Positions 1 to 9,225 of a stretch of DNA of 24,866 nt are shown in pieces. Location: NCBI GenBank assembly GCA_003427395.1, contig BFEA01000031.1, positions 3,341,071 through 3,365,936 of the forward strand. Direction: 5' to 3'. Every line of letters starts with the position of its first letter. Positions within the stretch are counted from its first letter, which is position 1. The DNA comes from Chara braunii (lineage: Eukaryota; Streptophyta; Charophyceae; Charales; Characeae). The notes under the pieces are model-generated. The model made no database searches. It was not told the DNA's origin and saw only the letters and a list, made by a program, of their open reading frames with translations. Made by a program: the position numbers and the translations under genes.

Positions 1-227
1 AAAAAAGGCAGCCGTGGCGCGGCACGGCATGACCGGGAAAAAAGAAAAAAGAAAAAACGAAAAAAAAAAGAAGAAGACAAAAGTGCCTGTTTTGAACAGG
101 CACCATGTGTATAATGCGGGCCACTGTTATTATTGCCGTTTTGAACTCCGGTCGGGACGGACCTGCGGACGACTGTTTTTTTTGCCCATTCAAAACGTGG
201 GTTGTGACCCACGAGCCGTTGCCCCAA
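1..227. other. Gene-free A-rich leader with two hairpins
   Basis: No credible gene is seen. The stretch is A-rich at first and contains two short perfect hairpins. At 83-103 a 9-bp stem (GTGCCTGTT/AACAGGCAC) closes a 3-nt loop. At 196-213 a 7-bp stem (CGTGGGT/ACCCACG) closes a 4-nt loop. They may be remnants of small inverted-repeat elements. Sequence similarity to the second host-repeat copy starts only at about 228, so this part lies outside the repeat. Confidence 0.5.
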
Positions 228-711
228 AAAAGAAACAGAGACCTCCCACCTGAAATCACGGCAGAGTGCTTCCCAGCCATCAGATCACAAATGATCTGAT
301 GGTGGTGGTTGCAACAACAGTGAACAAAGGGCCTCGCTGCACTACTCTTGAAAGGTGAAAAACGAGAGTGAATCTTCCGCTAGAACATGGAAAGATACAG
401 CGACATGATTTTTGTCTTTTGTGCATTTCAAGAGTAGTGCAGAGAGATAATTGCACAACAGCAAGCAAAATACTGAAAATCTTCTATCCAGTGGGCCTAT
501 GGCCTACCCTGCTCTCTTTTTGGGGTTGGCCATACCCCCAACGGATTGAAAAGATTTTGGCGGGAATCTTCCTTTGCACGGGCAAGTCCAGTGTTAAGGA
601 GAGGAGGAGGGGAACCATTGTCTCCTCACTTTTTGGGGTAATACATGTAAAATGCTGACCGTGGGATCACCAGTACTGCACGGCAGGATTTGGGTCGCTC
701 AACTGCCATAC
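228..711 (+). repeat. Dispersed repeat, copy 1 (LINE host site)
   Basis: Three blocks recur elsewhere in the window. Block 228-327 is found inverted at 11505-11607. Block 445-575 is found inverted at 11275-11404. Block 590-723 is found in direct orientation at 11758-11884. The order and orientation differ between the two loci, so one locus was rearranged. The first two blocks here are separated by a MITE-like element; at the second locus about 100 bp of unrelated sequence lies between them. The repeat is continued on the far side of the LINE at 7533. No coding potential is recognised. Confidence 0.75.
329..446. mobile_element. MITE-like inverted-repeat element (copy 1)
   Basis: A perfect 17-bp terminal inverted repeat, CTGCACTACTCTTGAAA, lies at 337-353 and its reverse complement at 426-442. 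The left end continues outward to GGGCCTCG at 329; the right outer end is degraded. The interior carries the family core motif (368-390) followed by TTTTTGTCTTTTGTGCA. The element is about 118 bp, encodes nothing, and has no clear target-site duplication. It closely resembles the element at 12266-12393 in ends, core and interior. It is a non-autonomous DNA transposon by structure. The superfamily is unproven; the YAGGG-like ends of relatives would fit hAT. Confidence 0.7.
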
Positions 712-723
712 AAACTCTTTTCC
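712..723 (+). repeat. Left target-site duplication of the LINE
   Basis: AAACTCTTTTCC matches 7521-7532 with one mismatch. The same bases occur at 11873-11884, with a T in place of the penultimate C, in the uninterrupted paralog of the host repeat. The last bases (GGAAAAG on the minus strand) also fit the LINE reading frame, so the exact edge is ambiguous through microhomology. Confidence 0.8.
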
Positions 724-3079
724 GAAAGAGCCATTTGGACCCCCAAATAACGTTCTGAGATACCCCCTGGGGTCTGTCTGATCCCCCATTGCACAACCAG
801 TGAGTGAGGGTGGGGTAGGAAATATGTAGACTTATCCCAGTTATTCGATGCCTCAGATAAATAACAATATTCATCTAATACTACCCGAAGCTCAGAGAGG
901 GAAGACTGTGAGTTTTCACAGGCAACAGTTAAGTCGTCTTCCAATGAATGGAGGGGGGGAGCCTCAATCCCATTATGTTTGGGTTTTTTCTAATATTATC
1001 TAATAGTACGTCTAGTTGCAATACAAAGAGTAAAGGTGCTAGAGGGCACCCTTGACGTAGGGACCTGGACAGTTTGAACTCCTCTGACAGGTGACCATAA
1101 ACCATGACCACTGACGAAGCTTGCGAGTACATTGCTTTAACATACATCAGGAAGTGAGGGCCAAACCCCATTTTCGACAAAGTGGTCAGGACAAAAGTCC
1201 AACCCACTTTGTCGTAAGCCTTCTCCATATCCAAAAGAAGTACTGCAACTTCGCGCTTTTCCATGGAGATTACTTCCAGCGCCTGTAAAGTTGTCATTAT
1301 GTTTTCAACGATAGAGCGTCAGACTCCCTTTACAAAAGCACCTTGTTCTAAACCAACTATCGTTGGGAGCAATTCTGCCAATTGGGAAGCTTGTGCTTTA
1401 ACCAAGATTTTATAACCCACATTTAATAATGAAATTGGTCTATAGTTCTTAACTTCCACCTTATCTCCTTTTTGATAAAGAAGTGAAATTACTCCCTTTA
1501 GGAAACCTTTGGGGATAGTGCATGTTGTCCTTGTACTATTATATATATCACATAGAAAAGGTCCAAAGGAGTCCCAACAGGCCACATAAAGCTCTACTGG
1601 AAGGCCATCCAAACCAGGGCACTTACCCAGGGTCATCTGGTTAACAGTCCGGGTGAGTTCTTCCAGCGTGAATGGTTCCTCCAGCAATTGCACAGCTGAT
1701 GGAGTTAATCTGATTGTGGTTTTATCCCAAAAGGTGTTGTTCTGTGAAAGGTCTGTCTCCAGGGTGTCAAACGGTCTCCTGGTCGAGACAATATCACTAA
1801 AGTATTCCAAGGCGTGAGAGCACATTGATTCCACGTCGGATGCCGCCACAGAATTGGTGGCAAAAGGGTGTCTGAGTTCCCTAATCAAGGGTCTTGACTG
1901 TCTTAGAATCAGAGATCTAAAAGATAACTTACTCATTCTATCATATCCAATTATACCCCTTAGTTTTAGCCAGTCCAGCCACTCTGATTGTTTTTGGACT
2001 TCCAATTGTTCTAACTGCAGTATGGCCGAATTCCTTATCTCCGTCCAGTAATAATCTGCGAAGGGGTCACCCCCCATCAGACTCTCTGCCTGCTCCACCG
2101 TGCGTTTTAACTGAGTTTCTTTCCAATTCCGGTTGGCGGCTTTCATTCGGGAGAAGTTCATTAAGGCTGCCCTTATTATATTAATGCCCACCTCTGCCCA
2201 GTCCGATATATCCTCAAAAAGATCCCTGGCGTACGACCAGTGGGACATTTGATCTTTTATCCAATTTTTTAACCCTTCATCTTTCAACAAATTTACGTTC
2301 AGACGGAAGGGGGGTCGCGCCCTTTCAATAGTCTCAAATGAGACCACATCCATCAACACTGGGTAGTGGTCAGACAGGGAGTCAAACTGCGGTTCGCACC
2401 AGCAGCATCTGTCCCAAGGGGCTCCTCTCGCCAAAATGAGATCTAAGCGACTGCGAGGGGCCGGGGTATTTTTGGAGGGTTTTGATCCATACCACGTATA
2501 GCCATTCGAACCAGGACTTAACGTGCGATACACGTTTATGATAGTATGCGCGTCTAGTAAGATCTGTAGAAGTTCTGCATCAGCTCTTACCGGGAACACT
2601 GAGAGAGAGTCCAGACCAGACTTCCTTATTGTATTCCAGTCTCCTAATAGGACTAGATTTTCTGTGTCTGGCAAGAAAGCTGGTAGATTCGCAAGAAACT
2701 CGATCCGTTCAGGTAACTCCACTGGGGCATCTATCGAGGCAATTGCCCATTCCTCTTCTCCAAGTTGCAATTTGATCCATGCTATACGACCTTTTGTGTC
2801 TGTATAGGAGTCTACAACATCAGCATCTAGGTCTTTATAAATTAGTACAGCCACTCCTCCGCTGGACCCTTCTGCTGGGGACCAAACCTGCGGTCCGTCC
2901 CAGAAACGATTTAAATTCCTTATTTTGTGTGCATTCAATTTGGTTTCCTGAATCCCTATTATATGAGCATTATTAGAATTGATCCAGGAGCGCAGTCAAG
3001 CACGTTTGAATCTTTTCGAAGTATCACCCAAACCGCATACATTCCAAGATACCAGTCTCAGCTTAATTGGCTGAACCAT
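724..3079 (-). pseudogene. LINE ORF2, endonuclease and RT part (inverted half)
   Basis: The likely start is ATG at 3077-3079, which overlaps the end of ORF1 by 17 bp. An APE-type endonuclease comes first: SWNVCGLG with Asn near residue 13, IQETK (Glu 45), LLGDWN, YTWYGS, SRLDLILA and SDHYPV. The RT follows, with GKCPGLDGLP, KNYRPISLLN (about 1420-1447), LLLDMEKAYDK (first catalytic Asp) and RQGCPLAPLL. An in-frame TGA lies at 2996-2998 and another at 1319-1321. A frameshift falls near 945-955. The second catalytic box, normally YADD, reads LEDD here (around 936-944). The frame ends at the insertion edge near 724 with GISERYLGVQMALSEK, and the protein resumes on the plus strand at 5321. In the family this protein nicks target DNA and reverse-transcribes the element RNA. 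This copy cannot make an intact product. Confidence 0.92.
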
Positions 3080-5308
3080 CAGCCATGCTCAACCCGGTGT
3101 CTTGGATTCGGGAAGCTTGTTTGGGGAGGGACGCTGCTTTTTTCCCTTCTTTCGTATCTTTACCGGACTGTTGAATCGATTGCAGATTCTGGGACAGGCA
3201 GGTTCCTGACAGACGTTCCACGATATCTGTGTGTCTCATCCATTCAATAATCACCGTTCCTGTCCTTCCTGCAGGTAAGTGCAGATTTTCCACCGTCTCT
3301 GTTTTATTGGTCAAGAAATCCTGAAGAGGTATCCAATGAACCCTTAGGTCACACCATTTTTCAAAGTTATCGCTGATGGTCTTGAGACCCATCATAGCCA
3401 TGTGAAGGACCACCGGTGGCCGTTGTTGTACTTGTGACAGAAATCTGTTAACTTTGAAGGACGGCAGTACAGCAACTGACCCTGTGTGATTTAGCACTTG
3501 ACGTTTTACCAGCTCGGCCACTTCCTCTTCGGAAGGAGGGGTCGAGACCGGTATTTCTGGGATTTCAAGGCCATCGTCGTTAGTTATTTTGGATAATAGC
3601 ATGGATCCTATCACTGACTCAGAGCAGATTAACGGGATCACAAATTGCTTGATCGGGCCCTTAGCTTTATCAAGCTTCGAGAGTGTCTTCATTGGGGCTG
3701 CTAATGAGAGTTCTCTCCTTCCCCGACCAGCGACAAGGGTTCTCTTCCTTCCCCCTGCCCTCAACTGATCGTGAAATTCCGGAGAAGATTCCTCTGCATT
3801 AAATTTCCCTGCTGTGTTTACCTCGTTGAATCTAACTTTTTTCGCCGGAGAGCCTCTTCTTACTGATGAGGCTTCCGGTTCCTGCAGACACTGAAGATTA
3901 CCCAGATTTTGGAAGGGAAGCACGTCCCTGAGGGCTAGGAAGTCTGTATCTTGAGATTGATCTTTCTGTGTAGTCTTTGTTGGGACATTCCTACCCTCAT
4001 TGGGCTCCGAGCTTCTCCCTAGGGAGATTCCTCCGAGTCCACCCTGTTCCTCCTCCTCTACTACGGGAGGTGGGCCTGGGGACTCAAGGGGAAGGTCCTC
4101 TCCGTGTTCTATCTCCCCTACCTTCTCGTGAGCATAAACCTGGGTATTATAAACCACAAAATTAGCAGGTGGAGATGAGAGGGTTTCTTGCAATATCGAC
4201 GTATGGGATAGCAGATCGTTCATTTTGATCATTTTAATCGTCCCTGTAAATTCGCGAGTCTCCTCTGTAGTTCCAAACTCTAAACGGCGAGTTGTCTTCT
4301 TCGGGGAGCTCGCTTGTTCTGACGTTTTGCGGGCCTCTTTGGGGTTCCTTTCCTCGGCTGACCCCTCTTCTCTGCTTTCCCCTTTTTCCCCGGGGGGGGT
4401 TCCGTCCCCTTCACTGATTCCTCTTCACTATCTCCCTTCCCGTCGTCCAATTCTTTTCCCCTATCCATTTTCCCTTCCTTCTCGTCTCCCTTTGTTGACG
4501 GGCTAGGATCCTCCTCCTCATCCTCACTTTGGTCCTTTTCTTCCCTTCCATTCTTCTCCCCCTCATCTTCGTCCTCCTCATCTTCCATATCGTCATTCTC
4601 GCTATCCTCATCCTCTTCTTCTTCATCTTCCTCCTCTTCTTCCTCATCTTCATCCATTCCCTCTTTTCCCTTTCCTTCCTCCTCTTCCCTTTTCTTATTC
4701 GCGTTTTTTTTCCCTTCACCCTTTTCCTTTCCCTTCTTTCTCATCAAGGGGGACTCCTCTTCTTCTTCTGGCTCCTCATCCTCCTCTTCCTCTGTTTCTT
4801 CTTCTTCATCCTCCTCCTCCTCTTCCTCCTCCTCCTCCTCGGAGTCCTCATCCTCATCGTCACTTATCAACTCCAAATCCCTATCCGACTTGTCCAACTT
4901 TTTGGAAGGGTTTTCTTTCTCGTCTGCCTTCATTTCCTTGTCGTCTTCAGCATCCCCCATATCAGTATCACTCAAGTCATTTCGGACTTCCTCCGTCACC
5001 GGGGGATGGGTTACTTTCGGGTCATTTTGTTTGTCCCGTGGTTCGGCTAGTTTTCTCCAAACCACTATCTCTCTGCCACGTGATTGTACCTCCTCTCGGG
5101 GATTCTCCGGAGGGGGGGGAGGAAGTGGCTTCTTCTTCATTTGCTTACTGCGCTTGTTCGTCTGATTTGCTTTAGGGTGCTGATTATTCTTCTCTTTATC
5201 TAGCTCACCCTGGGCCTTGCCGGGGTCTTTTTCGGACCCCTTTTCTGGCCCCTTTTTCGATGGCTCAGAATTGACTTTGTTAGGGTCGTTGTTTCCTGTT
5301 TCGATGGC
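3063..5308 (-). pseudogene. LINE ORF1 (acidic gag-like), frameshifted
   Basis: Two frames make up one ORF1. The first is open from 5308 to 4280 and the second from about 4390 to 3063. They switch at or near the G8 run around 4390-4397, consistent with a one-base indel. No ATG lies between 5308 and 5140, so the real start was probably further upstream and was lost at the inversion junction. The middle is extremely acidic, with long Glu/Asp tracts (about 4560-4860) mixed with Lys and Ser. The C-terminal part is ordinary mixed sequence and ends in MADGSAN. No zinc knuckle or RRM was recognised, so the assignment rests on its position just upstream of and overlapping ORF2. ORF1 proteins of LINEs usually bind element RNA; that role is inferred here. 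Confidence 0.72.
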
Positions 5309-5320
5309 TCAGAATTGACT
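5255..5320. repeat. 22-bp direct duplication at the inversion junction
   Basis: TTTCGATGGCTCAGAATTGA plus CT occurs at 5255-5276 and again at 5299-5320, 44 bp apart. The second copy ends where the plus-strand LINE half begins. The spacing is not a multiple of three. The outer copy introduces a TGA (5309-5311) in the ORF1 frame, while the inner copy is in frame. It may be a junction filler made during integration, or a short repeat native to the element. Confidence 0.6.
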
Positions 5321-7190
5321 GCTCAGCGGATCAGGATAAGATTTTGCAAGGGAAAATAGTCGCTAGAGTTATGGGATGGATAAGAAACCACAAACTCTCG
5401 CTGTTTGGGATAGCAATGGTTCTCACATTCGCCGCATTCTCATTGTTATGGTTTCCCCTAGTCATTCATTGGCTGGGGGACGGTGCGTACTCAGTAATTA
5501 AAACAGTGGCGGCCCGGTACTTATGGAAACCAGCAGCCAATGAAGATCAAGGGTTTATGACGAAGGTGGCTTGGGACACTATTGCCCAGCCAAGAACAGA
5601 GGGCGGGCCGGGAGTCCTGGACCCTAGGGACCAGATTATAGCACTCTTGGGAAGATGGCTTGTAAAAGCCCTGATGGAAGACACCAGAAACAAGCAGTGG
5701 GTAAAATTTGCAAAGTACATTTTTAAGAAGGACTGGACTCTGGAGAAAGAAGAACATGTGTGGATTTGTCTACTCCAAGGTGATATGATGAGAAGGAAAG
5801 TTAAATCCAGGATCTGGTCAGGGATACTTAGAGCATGGAGGAGAGTCAGGCCAGTCGCCCTGAAAGAACCGACTTCTAAATTGGAAGTGGCAAACCAAAT
5901 GCTATTTGATAATGAGGTGATTAAGACGGAAGCAAGATCTTCATTCAGCTCGACAGAAAAAGATGGCAATTTCGCTCGATCCTGGATTGAAAAAGGAGTA
6001 TTGCAAGTTAAACATATCTGGGACGAAATCCATCAGTCCTGGCTTTCTCAGGAGGATATCCGGAAGAAACTGCCCAGATTACATGTGGAAGAAGCTAATT
6101 ACACAGCTATTCTCAAGGCTCTTCCGGGTCACTGGAGAACATGCTGAAGAACGACACCGAACACAGTCAAGGGACGTGGCTGATGGACTCAATGGAGCCC
6201 AGGACGGAATCACTTATAAGAGTACTGGGTCCGGAGCTCGATCAGGGGATGAAGGTGGAAAAATGGAGAGTGGGGAGGAAGGTGGGAAAGGGAAGGGAAG
6301 TTACCTTCGACAAGGAAGAAGTGGTGGTGTCAACGGTGGATATGACAGAAGTTAGAGTGTGGGAAAAGAAGTCAAAGGGAGTCTGAATAGGTGAGCTGCT
6401 GCCAGGCCCTGCGGAGCTGTACAAGGTAGATCCGCTTTATTATGGCTGGACCTTGGACACACACAGAAAGGTTCCACTATATAAGTATGAAACCAAGGTG
6501 GGAGTGACTGTACGGAGATCAATGAAGACACGACCAGTAGACGTGGCTAGGCACCGATTCCATAGGATCCAGAGCGAATCGGTCCCAGCCCCGGATTTCC
6601 ACAGTTTGTGGACAATGTTGAAAAAGCTCCCATCTCAAAGACAGGTGAGCCTGATGTGGACACAGTAGATGCTCGTGACTCCTTCGGCGCTGTGGCTGCA
6701 GTCAAGGGGAATGGAAATCTCTGTTACCTGTCTCCGCTGTAATTGGGGATGGGAATCAACTGAACACATCTGGATTTTCTGTCCTCTGGCTGATGAATTA
6801 TGGATGTGCTGGAAATCAAATTGGGAAAATACAGTGGGAGCTGAGTGGGACTGGACGGACAACTGGATTCTCTTTGCATGCCCTCCAGGAACAGCAAAGC
6901 TTCAAGAAGGTTGGGGATACGCAGCATTAGTTTGCAGAGGTATCCTAATGGAGACAATTTGGAAGGCTCGTAATGAGCAAGTGTTCAGAAACGAAAAGAT
7001 GTCAATCCATCAGCAGATATCAAGGGTAAAGTCAACTTTACGTTTAACTATTCAGGCGGATTGGAAACGTTCCGGCCAAAGATCGGGTAGAGGAAGATAC
7101 TGGTTTGGGAAAACATGGACAATGAAGAATGCTCTGGCTAAAGTCAGCCCAGAAGGACAGCTCCTCATAGCTCCTGGGCTGTGTGACTAG
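5321..7190 (+). pseudogene. LINE ORF2, C-terminal RT and zinc-knuckle part
   Basis: The frame opens at the inversion junction and continues the RT where the minus half stops. GWIRNHKLSLFG resembles the W..r.LSl.GR block that follows the RT palm in L1-like LINEs. Then come YLWKPA, AWDTIAQPRTEGGPGVLDP and ALLGRW, which is the usual thumb and linker. A one-base frameshift lies near 6130-6140. Downstream the same frame continues to 7190 with a TGA at 6384-6386 and a TAG at 6666-6668. After the second stop comes a CX2CX8HX4C zinc knuckle of zf-RVT type (C21, C24, H33, C38 counted from 6669), in the context ESTEHIWIFCPLADELW. The protein ends with a TAG stop at 7188-7190. It is clearly broken. Confidence 0.9.
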
Positions 7191-7520
7191 GTTGAGTGGG
7201 AAAGACCGCTGTCAGGCTTCTCTGGTTCAGATTGTATAGGAGAACCTCGGTTTTGAAGCGAATTATTTGGGTAGGAAGGTTCTCTCTTTTTCATGAGCTT
7301 CAGGATCAAGAATTTTCCAGGATTTTTAACCGGATCACTGTAAGTAGCATAGAGTAGAATTGTTTGGAAGCTTACAGTGATGTGACAATGGGACTCTGGA
7401 CCCGGTTTCCAGACCAAGGTACTTTCCGGGTTGAATTGTGAGGTCCCCTGCCTCAACATTATTGAAATTGGTAATAAATGGAGAAATTCCTGGGGAAAAA
7501 AAAAAAAAAAAAAAAAAAAA
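7191..7520 (+). other. LINE 3'UTR with stem-loop, AATAAA and poly(A) tail
   Basis: After the ORF2 stop there are about 300 bp of non-coding sequence. An 11-bp perfect stem, ATCACTGTAAG (7334-7344) with CTTACAGTGAT (7371-7381), closes a 26-nt loop. AATAAA lies at 7473-7478 and an A tract begins at 7496 and runs into the right target-site duplication. This is the standard 3' end of a reverse-transcribed polyadenylated RNA and fixes the element's plus-strand direction. The stem-loop could be an RT recognition site, by analogy with other LINEs; that is inference. Confidence 0.82.
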
Positions 7521-7532
7521 AAACTATTTTCC
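7521..7532 (+). repeat. Right target-site duplication of the LINE
   Basis: AAACTATTTTCC directly follows the poly(A) tract and repeats 712-723 with one mismatch. The sequence after it (ATCCTATCCGGTTG) matches the sequence after the empty site at 11885 with few changes. Confidence 0.8.
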
Positions 7533-7690
7533 ATCCTATCCGGTTGCTAGTGGGACCACCATTGGCAAATGTACTCACTCCTGTAAGAAATGAGAATGAA
7601 CCTTCCGCTAGAACAGGGCAAGATACGCCACGTTTCTGTCTTTTGTCTATGTGGTGTCACTGGTGTGTACTGGGAGGAGGCCCTGTCGCC
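7533..7690 (+). repeat. Host repeat continuation with degenerate MITE-like core
   Basis: 7533-7560 continues the host repeat beyond the LINE and also resembles 11714-11738. At 7590-7634 a diverged copy of the family core appears (GAACCTTCCGCTAGAACAGG), followed by a TTTCTGTCTTTTGT stretch as in the two intact MITEs. GGAGGCCCTG near 7676-7685 resembles the reversed family end. No matching left terminal repeat is clear, so this is a decayed or partial copy. Confidence 0.55.
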
Positions 7691-7774
7691 GCGTTTGCTG
7701 CCCTAGTACGCACAGAATGTGCGTGTGCCACGGCAGGGACATAAGTACGTTCTGAGGCCATGCGAACTGAACAG

Positions 7775-7935
7775 AAGGGGGGGGGAGAAGTTTAAAGAAG
7801 AGGCGGTAAGACGAGAAGATAGAGGGGAAGACGGAAGAGGAGAGAAGAAAGGAGAGAAGAGCAGCGAAATAGCGACGGGGAGAGTCGCGAAGGGAAGAGG
7901 AGAGAGAGGAGAGGACGGAAGAGAGGCAGAGTGCA
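7775..7935 (+). other. Purine-rich leader upstream of the CAP gene
   Basis: About 160 bp of nearly uninterrupted A/G sequence ends about 25 bp before the CAP start codon. It could be a 5'UTR or a core promoter of GA-repeat type. No TATA box was found at a convincing distance. Confidence 0.35.
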
Positions 7936-7959
7936 AGCACCGTCCAAGTCGTCGAACTT

Positions 7960-8859
7960 ATGGAGATAAGCAGAGCCGCGCGCAGTGTCCTGGGGGGAGC
8001 CTACCTCCGGACTATAGGCTCGATGATGGCTTTCTGGTTGATGATGCCTCTTCTGCTCGTGACGGTGATTAACACGGATGGTGACAGTCACCATAGCGGA
8101 GCCGACGGCCATGGAGGTTCCCGCATTTTGCTCGCTGCTGCCACGCCAACTGAGTCGACGAGCTTTGCCGGGAGGAACCTGGCGATGGCCCGGACAGGAG
8201 GAGGAGGAGGAGGAGGAGGAGAACAAGTGTTGGCAGCAAGAGACTCTGTGCACGAGTCGACAGCTGAGGGCGCTCGAGCATGGTCAGGATCGGACTCCGA
8301 GCACGCCGCCGCTCTCCATCGGCGGCGTTCTTCGAACCGTCGGCTGGCTGCGTCAACGTCGACTCTCCGTGGTGGAGGAGGAAGCTTCCATGAAGGTTCT
8401 CGACGAGGGCGTGCTCTTCAATCCACCGCAGCGAGCGACTGGGTGAATGCTCACAACGTAGTGAGGACTAATGTCAGTGTGCCTGGACTCAGCTGGAACG
8501 GCACAGTGGCGTCTTCTGCAGATAGTTGGGCCCAAACGCTCGCTAATACCTGCCAGATGTACCACGCCTCAAACACCGGCTACGGGGAGAATCTGTACAT
8601 GGCCTGGAGTTCGGGAGCTATTAACATCACGGCATCAGGTGTTGTGGGCGCTTGGGTGGCTGAGAAGGCCTATTACAACTACGCGACCAACACCTGTGCT
8701 GCCGGTAAGGTGTGCGGTCACTACACCCAGGTCGTCTGGAAGAACACCAAAGAAGTCGGTTGTGCTATCGCCTCCTGCATGTATGGGTCGTATAACGCAC
8801 AGATCGCCGTCTGCCGGTACAGCCCACCTGGCAACTATATAGGCCAAAAGCCCTACTGA
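7960..8859 (+). CDS. CAP/PR-1-like secreted protein
   Basis: A 299-residue uninterrupted frame. Residues 22-38 (MMAFWLMMPLLLVTVIN) are a hydrophobic signal or anchor segment, so the start may be Met1, Met22 or Met23. Residues 40-155 are a low-complexity Gly/Ser/Arg linker with a poly-Gly run (79-87) encoded by a GGA repeat. Residues 158-299 are a CAP (SCP/TAPS) domain: SDWVNAHNVVR with His165, GENLYM with Glu210, WVAEKAYYNY with Glu235, GHYTQVVWKNTKEVGC (CAP1) with His254, and VCRYSPPGNYIGQKPY (CAP2). Cysteines at 198, 246, 252, 268, 273 and 285 match the six of plant PR-1. The family is secreted and linked to defence, sterol binding or cell-wall contexts; the exact role here is unknown. The linker is much longer than in ordinary PR-1 proteins of about 160 residues. 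No introns are evident. Confidence 0.92.
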   Translation: MEISRAARSVLGGAYLRTIGSMMAFWLMMPLLLVTVINTDGDSHHSGADGHGGSRILLAAATPTESTSFAGRNLAMARTGGGGGGGGEQVLAARDSVHESTAEGARAWSGSDSEHAAALHRRRSSNRRLAASTSTLRGGGGSFHEGSRRGRALQSTAASDWVNAHNVVRTNVSVPGLSWNGTVASSADSWAQTLANTCQMYHASNTGYGENLYMAWSSGAINITASGVVGAWVAEKAYYNYATNTCAAGKVCGHYTQVVWKNTKEVGCAIASCMYGSYNAQIAVCRYSPPGNYIGQKPY

Positions 8860-9112
8860 CCGTCCGATTCACTCTCAGACTGACCACAGTGCGAGCGTAC
8901 TCACACGGACTGATGTCAGTCTGACAGTCACTCCTGCCTGAAAAGCATAGTTGTCGTAGCCTGATGCAGGCGCTTTTCTACTCTTTTTCTGGACGGAATT
9001 GCAGCCAGAAGCATGCCGGTCCGGCCGTACATTCGGTCAGATACATTCAAGGTACTGCTAGTGTGAGTACACTGCGTAGCCTCCCGATATTCGGCCAGAC
9101 GCGGTTGCGCAC
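8860..9112. other. CAP gene 3' flank
   Basis: No further gene is seen. The first part has several short CTGAC/GTCAG-like repeats and probably contains the 3'UTR. No canonical AATAAA was noticed near the stop codon. Confidence 0.35.
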
Positions 9113-9225
9113 ATTTCTCTGGCAACAGTTAGACGGCACATTTCTCTGGCAACTGCTTCTGGTAATTGAAATTTTTCTGTCGGTTACACTCCTGATCTAT
9201 TTCTCTGGCAACAGTTAGACGGCAC
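9113..9225 (+). repeat. 27-bp repeat, three copies
   Basis: ATTTCTCTGGCAACAGTTAG followed by ACGGCAC lies at 9113-9139 and again at 9199-9225. A shortened copy (ATTTCTCTGGCAAC) begins at 9140, directly abutting the first. The two complete copies are identical although separated by about 60 bp, which suggests a recent duplication. Confidence 0.75.

Larger units (their letters stand above)
712..7532 (+). mobile_element. Twin-primed LINE retrotransposon insertion
   Basis: This is one LINE insertion split into two opposite halves. From 724 to about 5320 the element reads on the minus strand (RT to endonuclease to ORF1). From about 5321 to 7520 it reads on the plus strand (end of RT, zinc knuckle, 3'UTR, poly(A)). 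The pair AAACTCTTTTCC (712-723) and AAACTATTTTCC (7521-7532) flanks it as a 12-bp target-site duplication with one mismatch. The paralogous empty site at 11873-11898 joins the two flanks without a gap. The minus half ends in the RT just where the plus half resumes, as expected from twin-priming integration. The endonuclease is APE type and the C-terminus has a zf-RVT knuckle, so it is an L1-like non-LTR element. Stops and frameshifts make it inactive. Confidence 0.88.

Noticed and set aside
4529-5050. Long plus-strand frame rich in Leu/Phe that resembles a membrane protein
   Set aside because: It is the antisense of the Glu/Asp-rich LINE ORF1. The hydrophobicity comes from reversing GAA/GAG/GAT codons.
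8069-8565. Other-frame and minus-strand frames over the CAP gene
   Set aside because: GC-rich shadows. Only the 7960-8859 frame has a conserved domain and the expected cysteines.
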